A stretch of 64,000 nt of DNA from Schaedlerella arabinosiphila (GTDB taxonomy: Bacteria; Bacillota; Clostridia; Lachnospirales; Lachnospiraceae): NCBI RefSeq assembly GCF_003885045.1, contig NZ_RHJS01000002.1, positions 5,697,302 to 5,761,301 of the forward strand, read 5' to 3'. The position numbers were made by a program, and so were the translations under genes. This document shows, in pieces, positions 16,595 through 25,586 of this stretch; position 1 is the first letter of the stretch; every line of letters begins with the position of its first letter. The notes under the pieces are model-generated. The model saw nothing but the letters and a program-made list of their open reading frames with translations, was not told the DNA's origin and ran no database searches.

Positions 16595-19500
16595 ATGGAA
16601 ATCGTACATTTAAAAGTGAATCATCTTGTCAACCCCATTGGCTTTGACCTGGGCCGGCCCACCATCTCCTATGTGGTCAGAGGCACATCGGCAAGAAAGC
16701 AGGAAAAAGCCCGGGTACTGGTCTCGCTGGACGAGAATTTTTCCGATCTGATCTATGACAGCGGGGAGACAGACGCAGTCGTCAGCACCGCGTTTTTGCT
16801 GCCCATTGATCTAACGCCGGAGACACGCTATTACTGGAAGGTTCGTGTCTGGGCGGACAACGGCGAATCGGCGGAAAGCCCGGCAGCATGGTTTGAAACA
16901 GCCAAAGGCGGGGAATGGAAGGCGGACTGGATCACCCCCTGCGCCCCAAAAGAGCTGCAGATGTCCGTCATGAAAACATTTACCATTACAAAACCGGTAT
17001 CCCGCTGCAGAATGTACGTCACAGGCGTGGGTCTCTATGAACTGTACATCAACGGCGAGAAGCAGGGGGACGAGTGCCTTCTTCCCGGTTTCTGCGATTA
17101 CGACACCTGGATTCAGTACCAGACCTATGAGGTGGATTTGCGTGCCGGTGAAAATGAGATCGAAGTTCTGCTTGGGGACGGCTGGTACAAGGGCTGGTAC
17201 GGCCTAAGGCAGACGGAGGAAAATTATGGGGACCGCCTGGCGTGCATCGGGGAGCTGCACATTTCCTATGAGGACGGGACAGAGGAAGTGATCTCCACGG
17301 ACGACACCTGGCAGGCAAAAAAAAGCAAAATCGTTTCCAGCGGCATTTACCCGGGAGAGGTCTATGATGCATCTCTGGACACCAGTGAAAGGTTTCCGGT
17401 AGAGAAGATTGACCTGGACAAGAAAAAGCTGTCCCCCAGGCTGAGTCCGCCTATACGGATTCATGAGCGGATCACGCCTGTGGAGCTGATTTACACTCCG
17501 GCCGGGGAAACGGTGCTGGACATGGGGCAGAATATGGTGGGCTGGCTGGGCTTTCACTGCAGGGCTTCAAAGGGCACGAAGCTTTGTTTCCAGTTTGGTG
17601 AAATCCTCCAGGACGGAAATTTTTACAATGAAAATCTGCGGACGGCAAAGGCAGAATTTACATACATTGTGGACGGAAATGCGTGCGATGTGCGGCAGCA
17701 TTTTACCTTTTACGGCTATCGGTTCGTCAAGATCACCGGTTGGGAAGGCGAGCCGGATGTGAATGATTTCCGAGGGCTGGTCATCCACTCTGAGATGGAG
17801 GAACTGGGAGATATCGAGACCTCTGATCCGCTGGTGAACCAGTTGATTCACAATGCAAAATGGGGCCAGAAGGGCAATTTCCTGGACGTGCCTACGGACT
17901 GCCCCCAGCGGGACGAGCGATACGGCTGGACGGGGGATGCCCAGATCTTCAGCGGTACGGCCTGCTTCAACATGGATACTTATGCATTTTATACGAAATA
18001 CGGACGGGACGTCTATGGGGAGCAGAAAAAGCTGGGCGGCAGCGTGCCCGATGTGGTTCCGGTGGCCAATTATCCCGGCGACGCTTCCACTGCCTGGGGC
18101 GAGGCTGCCACCGTGATTCCCTGGAATGTGTACCTGCATTACGGCGATAAAAGCATCCTGGAGCGGCAGTACGACAGCATGAAGGGATGGGTGGATTACA
18201 TGAAGGGCGAGGATGACAGATACGGCGGTAAACGCCTGTGGCAGAGCGGTTTCCACTACGGCGACTGGCTGGCCCTGGACGGAAATGTGCCCGGCGGTGT
18301 GTACGGAGCCACCGATCCCCACCTGATCGCATCCGGGTATTATTACCATTCCGCGGTTATTGTGGCAAAGACGGCCAGGATTCTGGGAAATGCGCCGGAT
18401 GCGGAGTATTATGAAACCCTTGCGGAGGAAATCCGAACCGCCTTCATCCGGGAGTATTTCACCCCGGCGGGAAACTTAAGCGTGGATACCATGACGGCCT
18501 ATGTGGTGGTGCTGTACATGGGACTGACGCCGGATTCTGCCCGCGAAAAGGTATGCAGGGGGCTTCTGAACCGGCTGAAAAAGAACCGCTACCATCTGGA
18601 CACGGGATTCGTAGGCACCCCCTACCTGTGCCGGATGCTGTCCGAAAACGGCATGAACGACCTGGCATACCATCTGCTGCTGGAAAAAGGCTATCCCGGC
18701 TGGCTCTATGAGGTGCTCATGGGCGCGACCACCGTATGGGAACGGTGGGATTCCGTGCTTCCGGACGGGAAGATCAGCGGTACGGAGATGAACTCCCTGA
18801 ACCATTACGCGTACGGCTCCATTGTGGAATGGATGTACCGCAACATGCTGGGCATCCAGCCCATGGAAGAGGGGGCCGGCTTTAAGAAATTCCGGGTTGC
18901 CCCTGCGCCCAATTATCAAATATCCTGGGCTAAGGGCTGCCTGCGGTCGGCGGCAGGGATGATCGAAAGCTCATGGAGAATCGACGGGAAAAAGCTGAAA
19001 GTAATTGTGACCGTGCCCTTTGACGCAGAGGCCCGAATCGTGCTGCCGGACGCAGACGCGGGGGAGATTGAGAAGGCGCTGGGAATGGGAGATGGACGCG
19101 GGAAGAGCGGCGAAGGTGCAAAAAGAAATTATTGCCGCTGCAGCGGAGCAGGAGCAGATTCCGGCAGAGAGACAGGAGAAGAATGCGGCAATACTGCAAA
19201 GGCGGATTGCGGCAGAGAGATAGGAGCAGACCGGGGCGGCGCTGCAAAGGCGGATTGCGGCAGAGAGACAGGAGAGGACTGCGGGAGCGCAGCAGGAACG
19301 GATTGCTGCAGAGGAGTCCGCGCAGTCACACAGATGGGAAGCAGTGTCGCGGTGGAAGTGGAGGCTGGAACGTATGTTTTTGAATACGAGCCGACGAAAC
19401 CCTACCGGAAGGTCTACAGCATCGATTCTCCAATGGAAGAGCTGATGGAGAATGCAGAGACCAGGAAGATTCTGGAGGAGGATTATCTGTGCCGGTTCAA

Positions 19501-19621
19501 GAATCTGCCCTTTGAGAAGGAGCTGTTTACGCTGGAAGAACTGATGAACGGGCCGTTTACCAGCCTGCCGCGGGAAGAGTGGGAGGCGTTGGACAAGAGG
19601 CTGCGGAGTGTGGTGAGCTGA
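16595..19621 (+). CDS. alpha-L-rhamnosidase, GH78 family, with an internal repeat insertion
   Basis: This large hydrolase (1008 residues) removes terminal alpha-L-rhamnose from glycans or plant glycosides. The order is N-terminal beta-sandwich domains, then the (alpha/alpha)6 barrel with the GH78 hallmark CPQRDERYGWTGDAQ (near residue 435), the later ATTVWERWDS (near 710), and the C-terminal beta-sandwich. No signal peptide is visible, so it probably acts inside the cell on imported substrate. Within the C-terminal domain (residues about 830-910) is a low-complexity insert made of a 48-bp tandem repeat rich in Gly, Cys, Arg and Glu. The conserved C-terminal strand (VAVEVEAGTYVFEYEP) resumes in frame after it. 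Confidence 0.9.
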   Translation: MEIVHLKVNHLVNPIGFDLGRPTISYVVRGTSARKQEKARVLVSLDENFSDLIYDSGETDAVVSTAFLLPIDLTPETRYYWKVRVWADNGESAESPAAWFETAKGGEWKADWITPCAPKELQMSVMKTFTITKPVSRCRMYVTGVGLYELYINGEKQGDECLLPGFCDYDTWIQYQTYEVDLRAGENEIEVLLGDGWYKGWYGLRQTEENYGDRLACIGELHISYEDGTEEVISTDDTWQAKKSKIVSSGIYPGEVYDASLDTSERFPVEKIDLDKKKLSPRLSPPIRIHERITPVELIYTPAGETVLDMGQNMVGWLGFHCRASKGTKLCFQFGEILQDGNFYNENLRTAKAEFTYIVDGNACDVRQHFTFYGYRFVKITGWEGEPDVNDFRGLVIHSEMEELGDIETSDPLVNQLIHNAKWGQKGNFLDVPTDCPQRDERYGWTGDAQIFSGTACFNMDTYAFYTKYGRDVYGEQKKLGGSVPDVVPVANYPGDASTAWGEAATVIPWNVYLHYGDKSILERQYDSMKGWVDYMKGEDDRYGGKRLWQSGFHYGDWLALDGNVPGGVYGATDPHLIASGYYYHSAVIVAKTARILGNAPDAEYYETLAEEIRTAFIREYFTPAGNLSVDTMTAYVVVLYMGLTPDSAREKVCRGLLNRLKKNRYHLDTGFVGTPYLCRMLSENGMNDLAYHLLLEKGYPGWLYEVLMGATTVWERWDSVLPDGKISGTEMNSLNHYAYGSIVEWMYRNMLGIQPMEEGAGFKKFRVAPAPNYQISWAKGCLRSAAGMIESSWRIDGKKLKVIVTVPFDAEARIVLPDADAGEIEKALGMGDGRGKSGEGAKRNYCRCSGAGADSGRETGEECGNTAKADCGREIGADRGGAAKADCGRETGEDCGSAAGTDCCRGVRAVTQMGSSVAVEVEAGTYVFEYEPTKPYRKVYSIDSPMEELMENAETRKILEEDYLCRFKNLPFEKELFTLEELMNGPFTSLPREEWEALDKRLRSVVS
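19157..19318 (+). repeat. 48-bp tandem repeat (3 full copies plus a partial) inside the GH78 gene
   Basis: Units start GATT at 19157, 19205, 19253 and 19301. Each codes for 16 residues of the type D-C-G-R-E-T-G-x. Because 48 is a multiple of three, copy-number change keeps the frame. Read one frame over, the same DNA gives Gln/Arg/Ala-rich stretches (QRRIAAER twice, one interrupted by a stop). Confidence 0.85.
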
Positions 19622-19759
19622 CAGAAGGAGGTTTGCAGCAGGCTCTGTAAATCGCATTGAGATTTATTGTATAGAAGTTCATTCTCTGACAATAAGAACT
19701 AGAGTTTCCTCTATAATAAAAACATAATATACTTATGGGTTACAAAGGAGGAAACCGTT

Positions 19760-20356
19760 ATGACGGGAACAATGTATGGTTACATCAGGGTCTCTACAAA
19801 GGATCAGAACGATGACAGGCAGCGCATTGCCATGAAAAAATACGGCGTGGCAAAAGAAAACATTTTCGCTGACAAGCAGTCCGGCAAAGATTTCGAACGC
19901 CCCGGCTACAAGGCGCTTCTGAAAAAGATCAGAGAATGCGATACCCTTATCATCAAAAGTATCGACCGCCTGGGACGGGATTTCAACGAGATCATTGAAC
20001 AGTGGAGGCACATCACCCTGGAAAAGAAATGCGGCATTGTGGTGCTGGACATGAAGCTTCTCAACACCGGTCTGGACCGTAGCCTTCTGGACCGCCTTGT
20101 GGCAGAGATCATGCTGATCGCCCTTTCGTATGTGGCAGAAACTGAGCGTGAAATGATGCGCCAGCGAGTCGTCGAGGGGATCGCCGCGGCAAAAGCAAGG
20201 GGCGTGGCCGTGGGCAGAAAGCCCATCCAGCTCCCTCACAATTTTGAATTTATCTGGGATCTCTGGGCGCAGGGAGAACTGTCCGGCCGGGAAGCCGCCA
20301 GGCAGTTGGGGGTGGATAACCATACCTTTGCGAAATGGGCGAAGGAGATTGGGTGA
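19760..20356 (+). CDS. serine recombinase (resolvase/invertase family)
   Basis: This site-specific recombinase has 198 residues, the size of Pin/Hin or Tn3-type resolvases. The catalytic serine lies in YIRVSTKDQ (about residue 12), with the helper motif IDRLGRD near 73 and the E-helix arginines RQRVVEGIAAAKARGV. A short C-terminal helix-turn-helix follows (SGREAARQLGVDNHTFAKW). AAGGAGGAAA precedes the ATG. No crossover site was identified nearby. It lies at the left edge of a 10-kb stretch rich in mobile DNA. Confidence 0.93.
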   Translation: MTGTMYGYIRVSTKDQNDDRQRIAMKKYGVAKENIFADKQSGKDFERPGYKALLKKIRECDTLIIKSIDRLGRDFNEIIEQWRHITLEKKCGIVVLDMKLLNTGLDRSLLDRLVAEIMLIALSYVAETEREMMRQRVVEGIAAAKARGVAVGRKPIQLPHNFEFIWDLWAQGELSGREAARQLGVDNHTFAKWAKEIG

Positions 20357-20382
20357 TATAGTTTTTTCTATCATTATAGTAA

Positions 20383-20411
20383 TTGTGAGTTGCCCCGTCC
20401 TGTGCTATAAT
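20383..20411 (+). promoter_or_regulatory. strong promoter upstream of the 148-residue ORF
   Basis: TTGTGA (20383-20388), exactly 17 bp, TATAAT (20406-20411). It leaves a leader of roughly 220 nt before the next start codon at 20636. Confidence 0.6.
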
Positions 20412-20485
20412 TCATACCTAAGGGCACCCCATTATGGCCATGCGGCCGTTTCACAAGGCATAGAAAGCATCTGCCATAACCAGAT

Positions 20486-20503
20486 GTTACTGTAAATAGT
20501 AAC
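20486..20503. other. GTTACT/AGTAAC palindrome
   Basis: A 6-bp perfect stem with a 6-base loop lies in the 279-bp gap between the recombinase and the next ORF. Its GTTACT core is also the start of the inverted repeat at 21086, so it may be a relic of an element end. Confidence 0.35.
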
Positions 20504-20635
20504 AGCCATATACTTTCAGAATAAAAATAGAGTATATATGATGGCAAAACCGTTCAGCATAGGAATACCGGATTTCAAAAGTCCCGGTTCAATCCGCGAT
20601 ATGCAGGAACGAAAAGAGAAAGGAAACGTAACACT

Positions 20636-21082
20636 ATGGACATACAAGAACAAACCACGACCCAAATCCCCACCCTCTCCCCCCAGGAGATCCGCTCCAT
20701 GAAAACCAAACTCAACCAACCCAACCGCACCCAAAAAGACTGGGACTTCATCAAATCCCTTTTACAGTCCCGAAGTCTCTTCACCGTGTGCCCCGGGGAT
20801 GAAAACCTGCGCAGCCGCTTCACCATAGACGGCGTGCTGTACGACCAGGGCGTGCTCCTGGCCTTTTCGGATGAGGAATTTTGCGAGGAGTACGGAAAAA
20901 GATTCGCCGCGATACGGATCGGCAGGGAGTTCACCATCGTCACCGTCCCGTATGAACAAGTGCTCAGCATTGCGGCGGATCATGAAAAGGACGCGTATAT
21001 TGACTTTAGAAAAGAAAAAGACGAGCGTTTTCTCGTATATGACGGAAAAGCAAAGACGCTCCACCTCTGCATCAACCAGTGA
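20636..21082 (+). CDS. hypothetical protein, possibly SseB-like
   Basis: This 148-residue protein was not confidently recognised. Residues 1-50 are polar and Thr/Gln-rich, followed by a compact alpha/beta segment (LFTVCPGDENLRSRF, then VLLAFSDEEFCEEYG and IVTVPYEQVLSIAA) that loosely recalls the SseB N-terminal fold. No signal peptide or membrane helix is seen. An AGAGAAAGGAAA site precedes the ATG. It ends only three bases before the 16-bp inverted repeat bounding the next mobile element. Confidence 0.6.
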   Translation: MDIQEQTTTQIPTLSPQEIRSMKTKLNQPNRTQKDWDFIKSLLQSRSLFTVCPGDENLRSRFTIDGVLYDQGVLLAFSDEEFCEEYGKRFAAIRIGREFTIVTVPYEQVLSIAADHEKDAYIDFRKEKDERFLVYDGKAKTLHLCINQ

Positions 21083-21130
21083 ACAGTTACTATTCACAGT
21101 CTGGTTAAAGTATAAAATCCAATTATAATA

Positions 21131-21180
21131 GAGAGCCTCAAACCTAGTGTTTATCTATGGTTTGGGGCCCTCTTTGGCTT
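21131..21180 (+). terminator. possible terminator after the hypothetical ORF
   Basis: An imperfect stem (GAGAGCCTCAAACC with GGTTTGGGGCCCTC) spans 21131-21172, followed by TTTGGCTT. The trailing T-run is poor. Confidence 0.4.
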
Positions 21181-21239
21181 ATTAAACCAGCATCCCTGTT
21201 AGTTTATTGGTATTTTTTGAAAAACATACCAATAACATA

Positions 21240-21268
21240 TTGATATTTTTATTGGTATGTGTTATAAT
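21240..21268 (+). promoter_or_regulatory. promoter of the IS66-like element, inside inverted repeats
   Basis: TTGATA (21240-21245), 17 bp, TATAAT (21263-21268). ATTGGTA upstream of the -10 and TACCAAT downstream (near 21275-21281) form an inverted repeat around it, and further ATTGGTAT/ATACCAAT copies lie at 21208-21235. Confidence 0.65.
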
Positions 21269-21302
21269 ATATAGTACCAATATGTAGAAAGGGGAAGATA
21301 AA

Positions 21303-21668
21303 ATGTCAATCGTAAGATATGTGAATAAAAAAACAGGTCGGGTTGCCCTCTATGAATCAACTTCCCATTATGACCCGGAAACAAAACAATCCAGGCCGAT
21401 CCGGAAATATCTTGGCACAGAAGATCCGGAGACAGGTGAACTGATCCCGTCGTCAGGAAAGCGCGGCAGAAAAAAGGAACCGGATGACAATTCCAGCCAT
21501 AGCAAAAAGAAAAAACCAGAAACCGACTACCGGTTCCTTGCTGAAACATTAAAAAAGGAATGCGCGGAAAAAGATGCCAGGATCAAAGTTTTAGAACACC
21601 GCAACCAGTTGCTGCGTTCCAGTTTGGAACGTATAAAAGAAATCGCTTCCCATATACCGGAAGCGTAA
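21303..21668 (+). CDS. IS66-like element accessory protein
   Basis: This 121-residue basic protein has an N-terminal segment (YVNKKTGRVALYESTSHYD, then IRKYLGTEDPETGELIP) of the kind seen at the N-termini of IS1634-like transposases, followed by a Lys-rich linker and a predicted helical C-terminus (LKKECAEKDARIKVLEHRNQ). It is 24 bp upstream of the transposase, behind AAAGGGGAAG. It probably belongs to the element and may act as a DNA-binding helper; function is inferred only from position. Confidence 0.65.
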   Translation: MSIVRYVNKKTGRVALYESTSHYDPETKQSRPIRKYLGTEDPETGELIPSSGKRGRKKEPDDNSSHSKKKKPETDYRFLAETLKKECAEKDARIKVLEHRNQLLRSSLERIKEIASHIPEA

Positions 21669-21692
21669 ACAGGATACCTATAGGAGGCAGCC

Positions 21693-23456
21693 ATGGACCG
21701 TCTGTTTTCAGAATATACCACACTCCAATACCAGAATAAGGCCATGCGCCGGGAATTAGAAGCTTTCCGGAACGGGGAAAGATATAAAAAGCTGCAGGCA
21801 GACCACCACAAGGTGGTTGCCGGGTATATCAAGGAGATTGAACGGTTAAAAAAAGAATTGGCAAAGGCCCATGCCGCCACGGTTACCATCCGGAACATCT
21901 GGTTTGGGGAATGTGACTCAGACTGGGAAAAATACCAGGCCGAATTGAATAAGAAAGAACAGAAGATCCAAAAACTGATGGATAAAAACTGGGAGATCCT
22001 GAAAGCATCCGATGATAAGATTGCCGCCATCATCCAGGATTATGAGGGGCAGCTTGCGGAAAAGGATGCCGTGATCCATGGGCTGGCGGCAGAGCTCGCC
22101 CATGCGGCAGCCCTGCTCGGCAGGGATAGCACAAATACTTCCACCCCAACCGGCCAGACACCCCCGTGGAAAGACAGGCATATCCCGAACAGCCGCAGGA
22201 ATACAGGGAAGCCGAAAGGCGGGCAGCGCGGACACGAGCGCCATACCCTGGAAAAGCCTGGGCCGGAAGAGGTGGACGAGGAAGTAAGCCATCCGGTGGG
22301 CGACGGGGAATTCTGTCCGGAATGCGGCTGCGGGGATTTTACCTTTACCGGTGAATGTGAGGAAAAATACGAGATTGATATCGAGGTCAAAGTCATAAAG
22401 CGGCTCCATAAATTTTGGGTGTACCAGTGCAGAAACTGCGGGCAGATTGTCCGTACTGGGATTGACCCGGCCTTACGGGCCGAGTGCCAGTATGGGGCGT
22501 TTCTCCAGGCGCTGTCCCTCTCGCTGATGAACACCACAAACGCGGCCATCAACAAGGTTCCCCTCCTGATCAGCGGCCTGACGGATGGGGAGGTATGTCC
22601 CAGTGAAGGGTATATCGCGAAACTCCAGCCAAGGGCGGCCAGGGGCTTAAAACAATTCAGGGAGGATCTTTTCCGGCTCCTGGTCACACGCCCCATCCTC
22701 TATTGGGATGACACTGTGGTGATGGCTGACAAGTCCAGGATATGCCTGCGCTTTTACGGGGATGAGACAGCCGCCTATTATGTTGCCCATAACAAAAAGG
22801 ACATGGATGGCATACTGGCAGACGGGATATTGGAGGCGCTCACAGAAATGACAAGTGTCATGCATGACCACAATTCCATCAATTACAACAGCAGGTTTGT
22901 ATTCATGAATCTGGAATGCAATGCACACCTGCAGAGGGACCTCCAAAAGAGTGCGGACGAAACAGGGCATAAGGTATTACTTGAGATCAAACAGCTGGTC
23001 TCCGGCACGATCAGGGACAGAAATGACCGGATCCTGTCGGGGGAGGAAAGCTTTGGGGAGGCGTATATAGAAAACTTTAACAAAAAGATGACGGAACTGC
23101 TGGGGAAAGCAGAGGGGGAGGCCGCAGCCAATACATCCGATTATTCCGGGCCATTTGAGCGTGCCCTTATTGCGAGGATTATAGATTACCGGGAAAATTT
23201 TTTTGCATGGGTGGAAGATTTTTCGTTGCCCACAACCAACAATTTGAGTGAGAGGGCGTTGCGTGGTGTGAAGACAAAAATGAAGGTGTCAGGCCAGTTC
23301 GCTTCAGCTAGGACAGCAGACAATTATGCGGCAATCCGAACTTATATAGAAACATGCAGAAGGAATGGGATCAATGAGATGAGCGCATTGACGAGGTTGT
23401 GTAACGGGAATCCTTATACTATAGAAGAAATATTCTCTCAAACATCCCAGCCATAA
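21693..23456 (+). CDS. IS66-family transposase (ISBst12-like)
   Basis: The 587-residue DDE transposase has an N-terminal coiled-coil-like region (about 1-130), a basic linker with GGQRGHERHT, a zinc-finger-type CPECGCGDF followed by VYQCRNCGQ, then the catalytic core. Asp is in ILYWDDTVV, Asp in SVMHDHNS, Glu in NNLSERALRGVKTKMK near the C-terminus. The C-terminal block ends GNPYTIEEIF. It appears intact. Unlike canonical IS66 there are no TnpA/TnpB genes, which fits the ISBst12 subgroup. Confidence 0.88.
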   Translation: MDRLFSEYTTLQYQNKAMRRELEAFRNGERYKKLQADHHKVVAGYIKEIERLKKELAKAHAATVTIRNIWFGECDSDWEKYQAELNKKEQKIQKLMDKNWEILKASDDKIAAIIQDYEGQLAEKDAVIHGLAAELAHAAALLGRDSTNTSTPTGQTPPWKDRHIPNSRRNTGKPKGGQRGHERHTLEKPGPEEVDEEVSHPVGDGEFCPECGCGDFTFTGECEEKYEIDIEVKVIKRLHKFWVYQCRNCGQIVRTGIDPALRAECQYGAFLQALSLSLMNTTNAAINKVPLLISGLTDGEVCPSEGYIAKLQPRAARGLKQFREDLFRLLVTRPILYWDDTVVMADKSRICLRFYGDETAAYYVAHNKKDMDGILADGILEALTEMTSVMHDHNSINYNSRFVFMNLECNAHLQRDLQKSADETGHKVLLEIKQLVSGTIRDRNDRILSGEESFGEAYIENFNKKMTELLGKAEGEAAANTSDYSGPFERALIARIIDYRENFFAWVEDFSLPTTNNLSERALRGVKTKMKVSGQFASARTADNYAAIRTYIETCRRNGINEMSALTRLCNGNPYTIEEIFSQTSQP

Positions 23457-23754
23457 AAGCATTCAGCCTGTTTGAAACAAATGGCCGGCGAAATACCGGT
23501 CCATTTGTGTTGCAAAAAAGCCATTTGGACTGTGAATCAATGTCATTTAGTTAAACAAAGCCAGACCGGTGTTCTATAAATTATTAGATATAAAGTGGAC
23601 TTGTTTTCACAGCACAAGCCAGAACATATGTTTTTGCTTGTGTCTGAGAGACTGTTCGGATCATAATGAAAGAGGTGAAAATTATTTTTGGGCATGACGA
23701 CTAAGCAGATCCGCATCTGCTTAAAAAATATCTATATTTAAGGTAAAAATGCTT

Positions 23755-25080
23755 TCAGGCTGCCCGGTATATAAGATATCGCGGCCTCCGGAAATGGGCT
23801 GTCTTTAGCCTGTGATACTGCCGTTCATTTCGGATCGGGATCAACCTGCGCTGAAGCAGGGCGGTTACATTGATTGAGCCTTCTTTCACAGAAGGACGTA
23901 GGAACACCCTGCAAATATGGGCTGCTGTACCAAAATGTATTTTGTAATCATGCTTTGTCTTCTTTTGATGGACCACAGCAGTATGGTTGATGATACTTTC
24001 TGTCAAGTTGTAGACGATGAGTTTTGCCCATATTTCCTGTTTGACAAAGTCCGGCTTATAAGAATGGAAATTGATCAATCCGATGGTATATTTCAGTTTC
24101 CGAAATGAGGATTCCACGCCCCACCTGGAAAAATAAAGCTCTTTTAGACGCTTTGGCGGAAATTCCTCTTCCGGGAGATTGGTAACCAGGCACTCATAAG
24201 TGGACTCTGATATGGGAAACCTGACAATGCGGAACGTAAGCTGGTAGGTATCCCGTGTCCCGTACTCAATAAAATCAAAGGAGGTTGCCTTATCGACAAA
24301 ACGGCGGTATCCCTCTACAGCAATCTTTTTTGACTGGCTGCGTACCAGGGTGACCCGAACCCGGATGTCAAAGGATTCCTTGTCAGGAAAATCAAAACCG
24401 GAAAGAAGGCCTTTGGAATGGATATCCTTTGCGCGGAAGAGGAAAAACTGCCCTTTTTTGAGCACATGGGCCATATTATTATAGGAGCAGTAACCACGGT
24501 CACCGATAAAAATAGTCTTTTTCCAGGGGGAAGTCTGATGGCGGTCCACCAGGGTGGCAAAGGCCCGGTATTCATCCTTATTGTGAATCGGCTGGATCAG
24601 TGCATCGGTATAGATGTGCTTGTCCAGATTGTACAGGGCATTTAAATGCAAACTGTAAAATCCTTTGGCAGAATGCCCTTCGGAAACAAAGTAGTCAGGG
24701 GAAGCAAACGTGGGCTTACTGAAAAAGGAAAAGGTAGAGCCATCCGCAGCAATGGATTCATAGCCGTCTGCGCCTTCCAAGGAAGAGAGTGAGGAATGGA
24801 AGTGATGAAAAACGGCTTCCATGGCTTCCGGTTTTAACTTTGCCCGTTGCTGATTGAGTGCGGAAACGGAAGGGGCATCTGCATCCAGATCAAAAAACTC
24901 CAAAAGTTCCTCGGAAGTGGAGGAAGAGCCCTGGGAAACCAAAAACGTAATGAGCTTATCCGGTGGAAGCTTTTTCTGGCGGGTAAAATCCTTGTCTGGG
25001 TGGACGGAGTATTTTGAGATTGTGGACGCAACGCTGTCCACAGCAGAAGAAAAAAGAGCCTTGATTTTTTCATGAAACAT
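23755..25080 (-). CDS. IS4-family transposase (DDE_Tnp_1)
   Basis: I chose ATG 25080 (MFHEKIKALFSS), nine bases after AAGGAGGT. The longer frame upstream overlaps that site. The 441 residues carry the DDE triad: Asp in ESIAADGSTF, Asp in FIGDRGYCSY, and Glu with the YREK-like context in RWGVESSFRKLKY. No frameshift or early stop is seen, so the element is probably autonomous. Confidence 0.92.
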   Translation of the reverse strand: MFHEKIKALFSSAVDSVASTISKYSVHPDKDFTRQKKLPPDKLITFLVSQGSSSTSEELLEFFDLDADAPSVSALNQQRAKLKPEAMEAVFHHFHSSLSSLEGADGYESIAADGSTFSFFSKPTFASPDYFVSEGHSAKGFYSLHLNALYNLDKHIYTDALIQPIHNKDEYRAFATLVDRHQTSPWKKTIFIGDRGYCSYNNMAHVLKKGQFFLFRAKDIHSKGLLSGFDFPDKESFDIRVRVTLVRSQSKKIAVEGYRRFVDKATSFDFIEYGTRDTYQLTFRIVRFPISESTYECLVTNLPEEEFPPKRLKELYFSRWGVESSFRKLKYTIGLINFHSYKPDFVKQEIWAKLIVYNLTESIINHTAVVHQKKTKHDYKIHFGTAAHICRVFLRPSVKEGSINVTALLQRRLIPIRNERQYHRLKTAHFRRPRYLIYRAA

Positions 25081-25093
25081 AACGAATGTACCT

Positions 25094-25130
25094 CCTTGGA
25101 TTAGAATCATATATCGCTCTAAATCCAAGG
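25094..25130 (-). promoter_or_regulatory. stem-loop covering the IS4 transposase ribosome site
   Basis: CCTTGGATT (25094-25102 and, as reverse complement, 25122-25130) forms a 9-bp perfect stem in the leader transcript. The downstream arm ends AAGG, the first bases of the AAGGAGGT Shine-Dalgarno, so the site would be partly paired. Confidence 0.6.
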
Positions 25131-25175
25131 GCCGCGCTCGCTACCTCTAAAAAGAGGATCAGCAGCGAGCGCGGC
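25131..25175. other. strong GC-rich hairpin upstream of the IS4 transposase
   Basis: GCCGCGCTCGCT (25131-25142) pairs perfectly with AGCGAGCGCGGC (25164-25175); the loop contains a further CCTC/GAGG stem. It lies inside the element before the transposase leader. The remaining 25176-25427 part of the element is noncoding with nothing else recognised. Confidence 0.7.
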
Positions 25176-25586
25176 CGCACATTTTGTTTGATTTGTCAAG
25201 TACTAATATAAAATTCCGCAAAAAAATCAAAAAGAATGGTTAGACCCCCACTTAAAAAAGGCTCTACCCCATCCATCTGAGTTTTCTGCTGAAAAAAACA
25301 ATAATTTCCATGAAAATGGATTTTCAGATGCAAGGTTTTCAGATAGAATAACCCCAGTAATATCGCGGGTTGAAGCCAACAAGACGGGTGAACACCGGTG
25401 AGTGGAACATCGGATTTCGTCCATATATTAACTAAATGACATTGGACTGTGAATAGTAACGAAGGAAGTTCCGTTCTCGTAAATAAAATCCCAAAAGGTT
25501 GATTTTTTTCTCTGAACGGGCTATATTATAATTACAAAACAAATATTTTTGTATTTGATTTGTATTTGAAATATGGAGGTGCTAAT

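Larger units (their letters stand above)
23538..25444 (-). mobile_element. IS4-family insertion sequence with intact ends and target duplication
   Basis: This 1907-bp element has 17-bp perfect terminal inverted repeats: CAATGTCATTTAGTTAA at 23538-23554 and its complement at 25428-25444. The 10-bp direct repeat GACTGTGAAT flanks it (23528-23537 and 25445-25454), a size usual for the IS4 family. One intact transposase lies on the - strand. The target duplication falls within the right inverted repeat of the IS66-like element, so this insertion came second. Confidence 0.92.
21086..25460 (+). mobile_element. IS66-like (ISBst12-type) element interrupted by an IS4-family copy
   Basis: The 16-bp sequence GTTACTATTCACAGTC at 21086-21101 recurs as its exact reverse complement at 25445-25460. 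Between them lie a small accessory gene and an IS66-family transposase, both +. An IS4-family element is inserted inside the right repeat. Removing it and one target copy leaves about 2.46 kb, a normal IS66 size. Bases flanking the two ends (21078-21085 and 25461-25468) do not match, so no target duplication supports these boundaries. Confidence 0.6.

Noticed and set aside
17567..18349. 260-codon - strand frame, and similar ones at 14015-14797 and 18971-19657
   Set aside because: All lie opposite conserved GH78 or mutase sequence, lack ribosome sites and show no recognisable domain.
19157..19318. possible CRISPR array
   Set aside because: Units are contiguous 48-bp tandem repeats inside a coding frame, without spacers.
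23703..23722. AAGCAGAT-CCGC-ATCTGCTT as terminator of the IS4 transposase
   Set aside because: On the - strand the T-run precedes rather than follows the stem, so it does not look like a terminator.
21078..25468. target duplication for the IS66-like element
   Set aside because: The 8 bases outside the two 16-bp inverted repeats differ (AGTGAACA versus GAAGGAAG), so I did not claim one.
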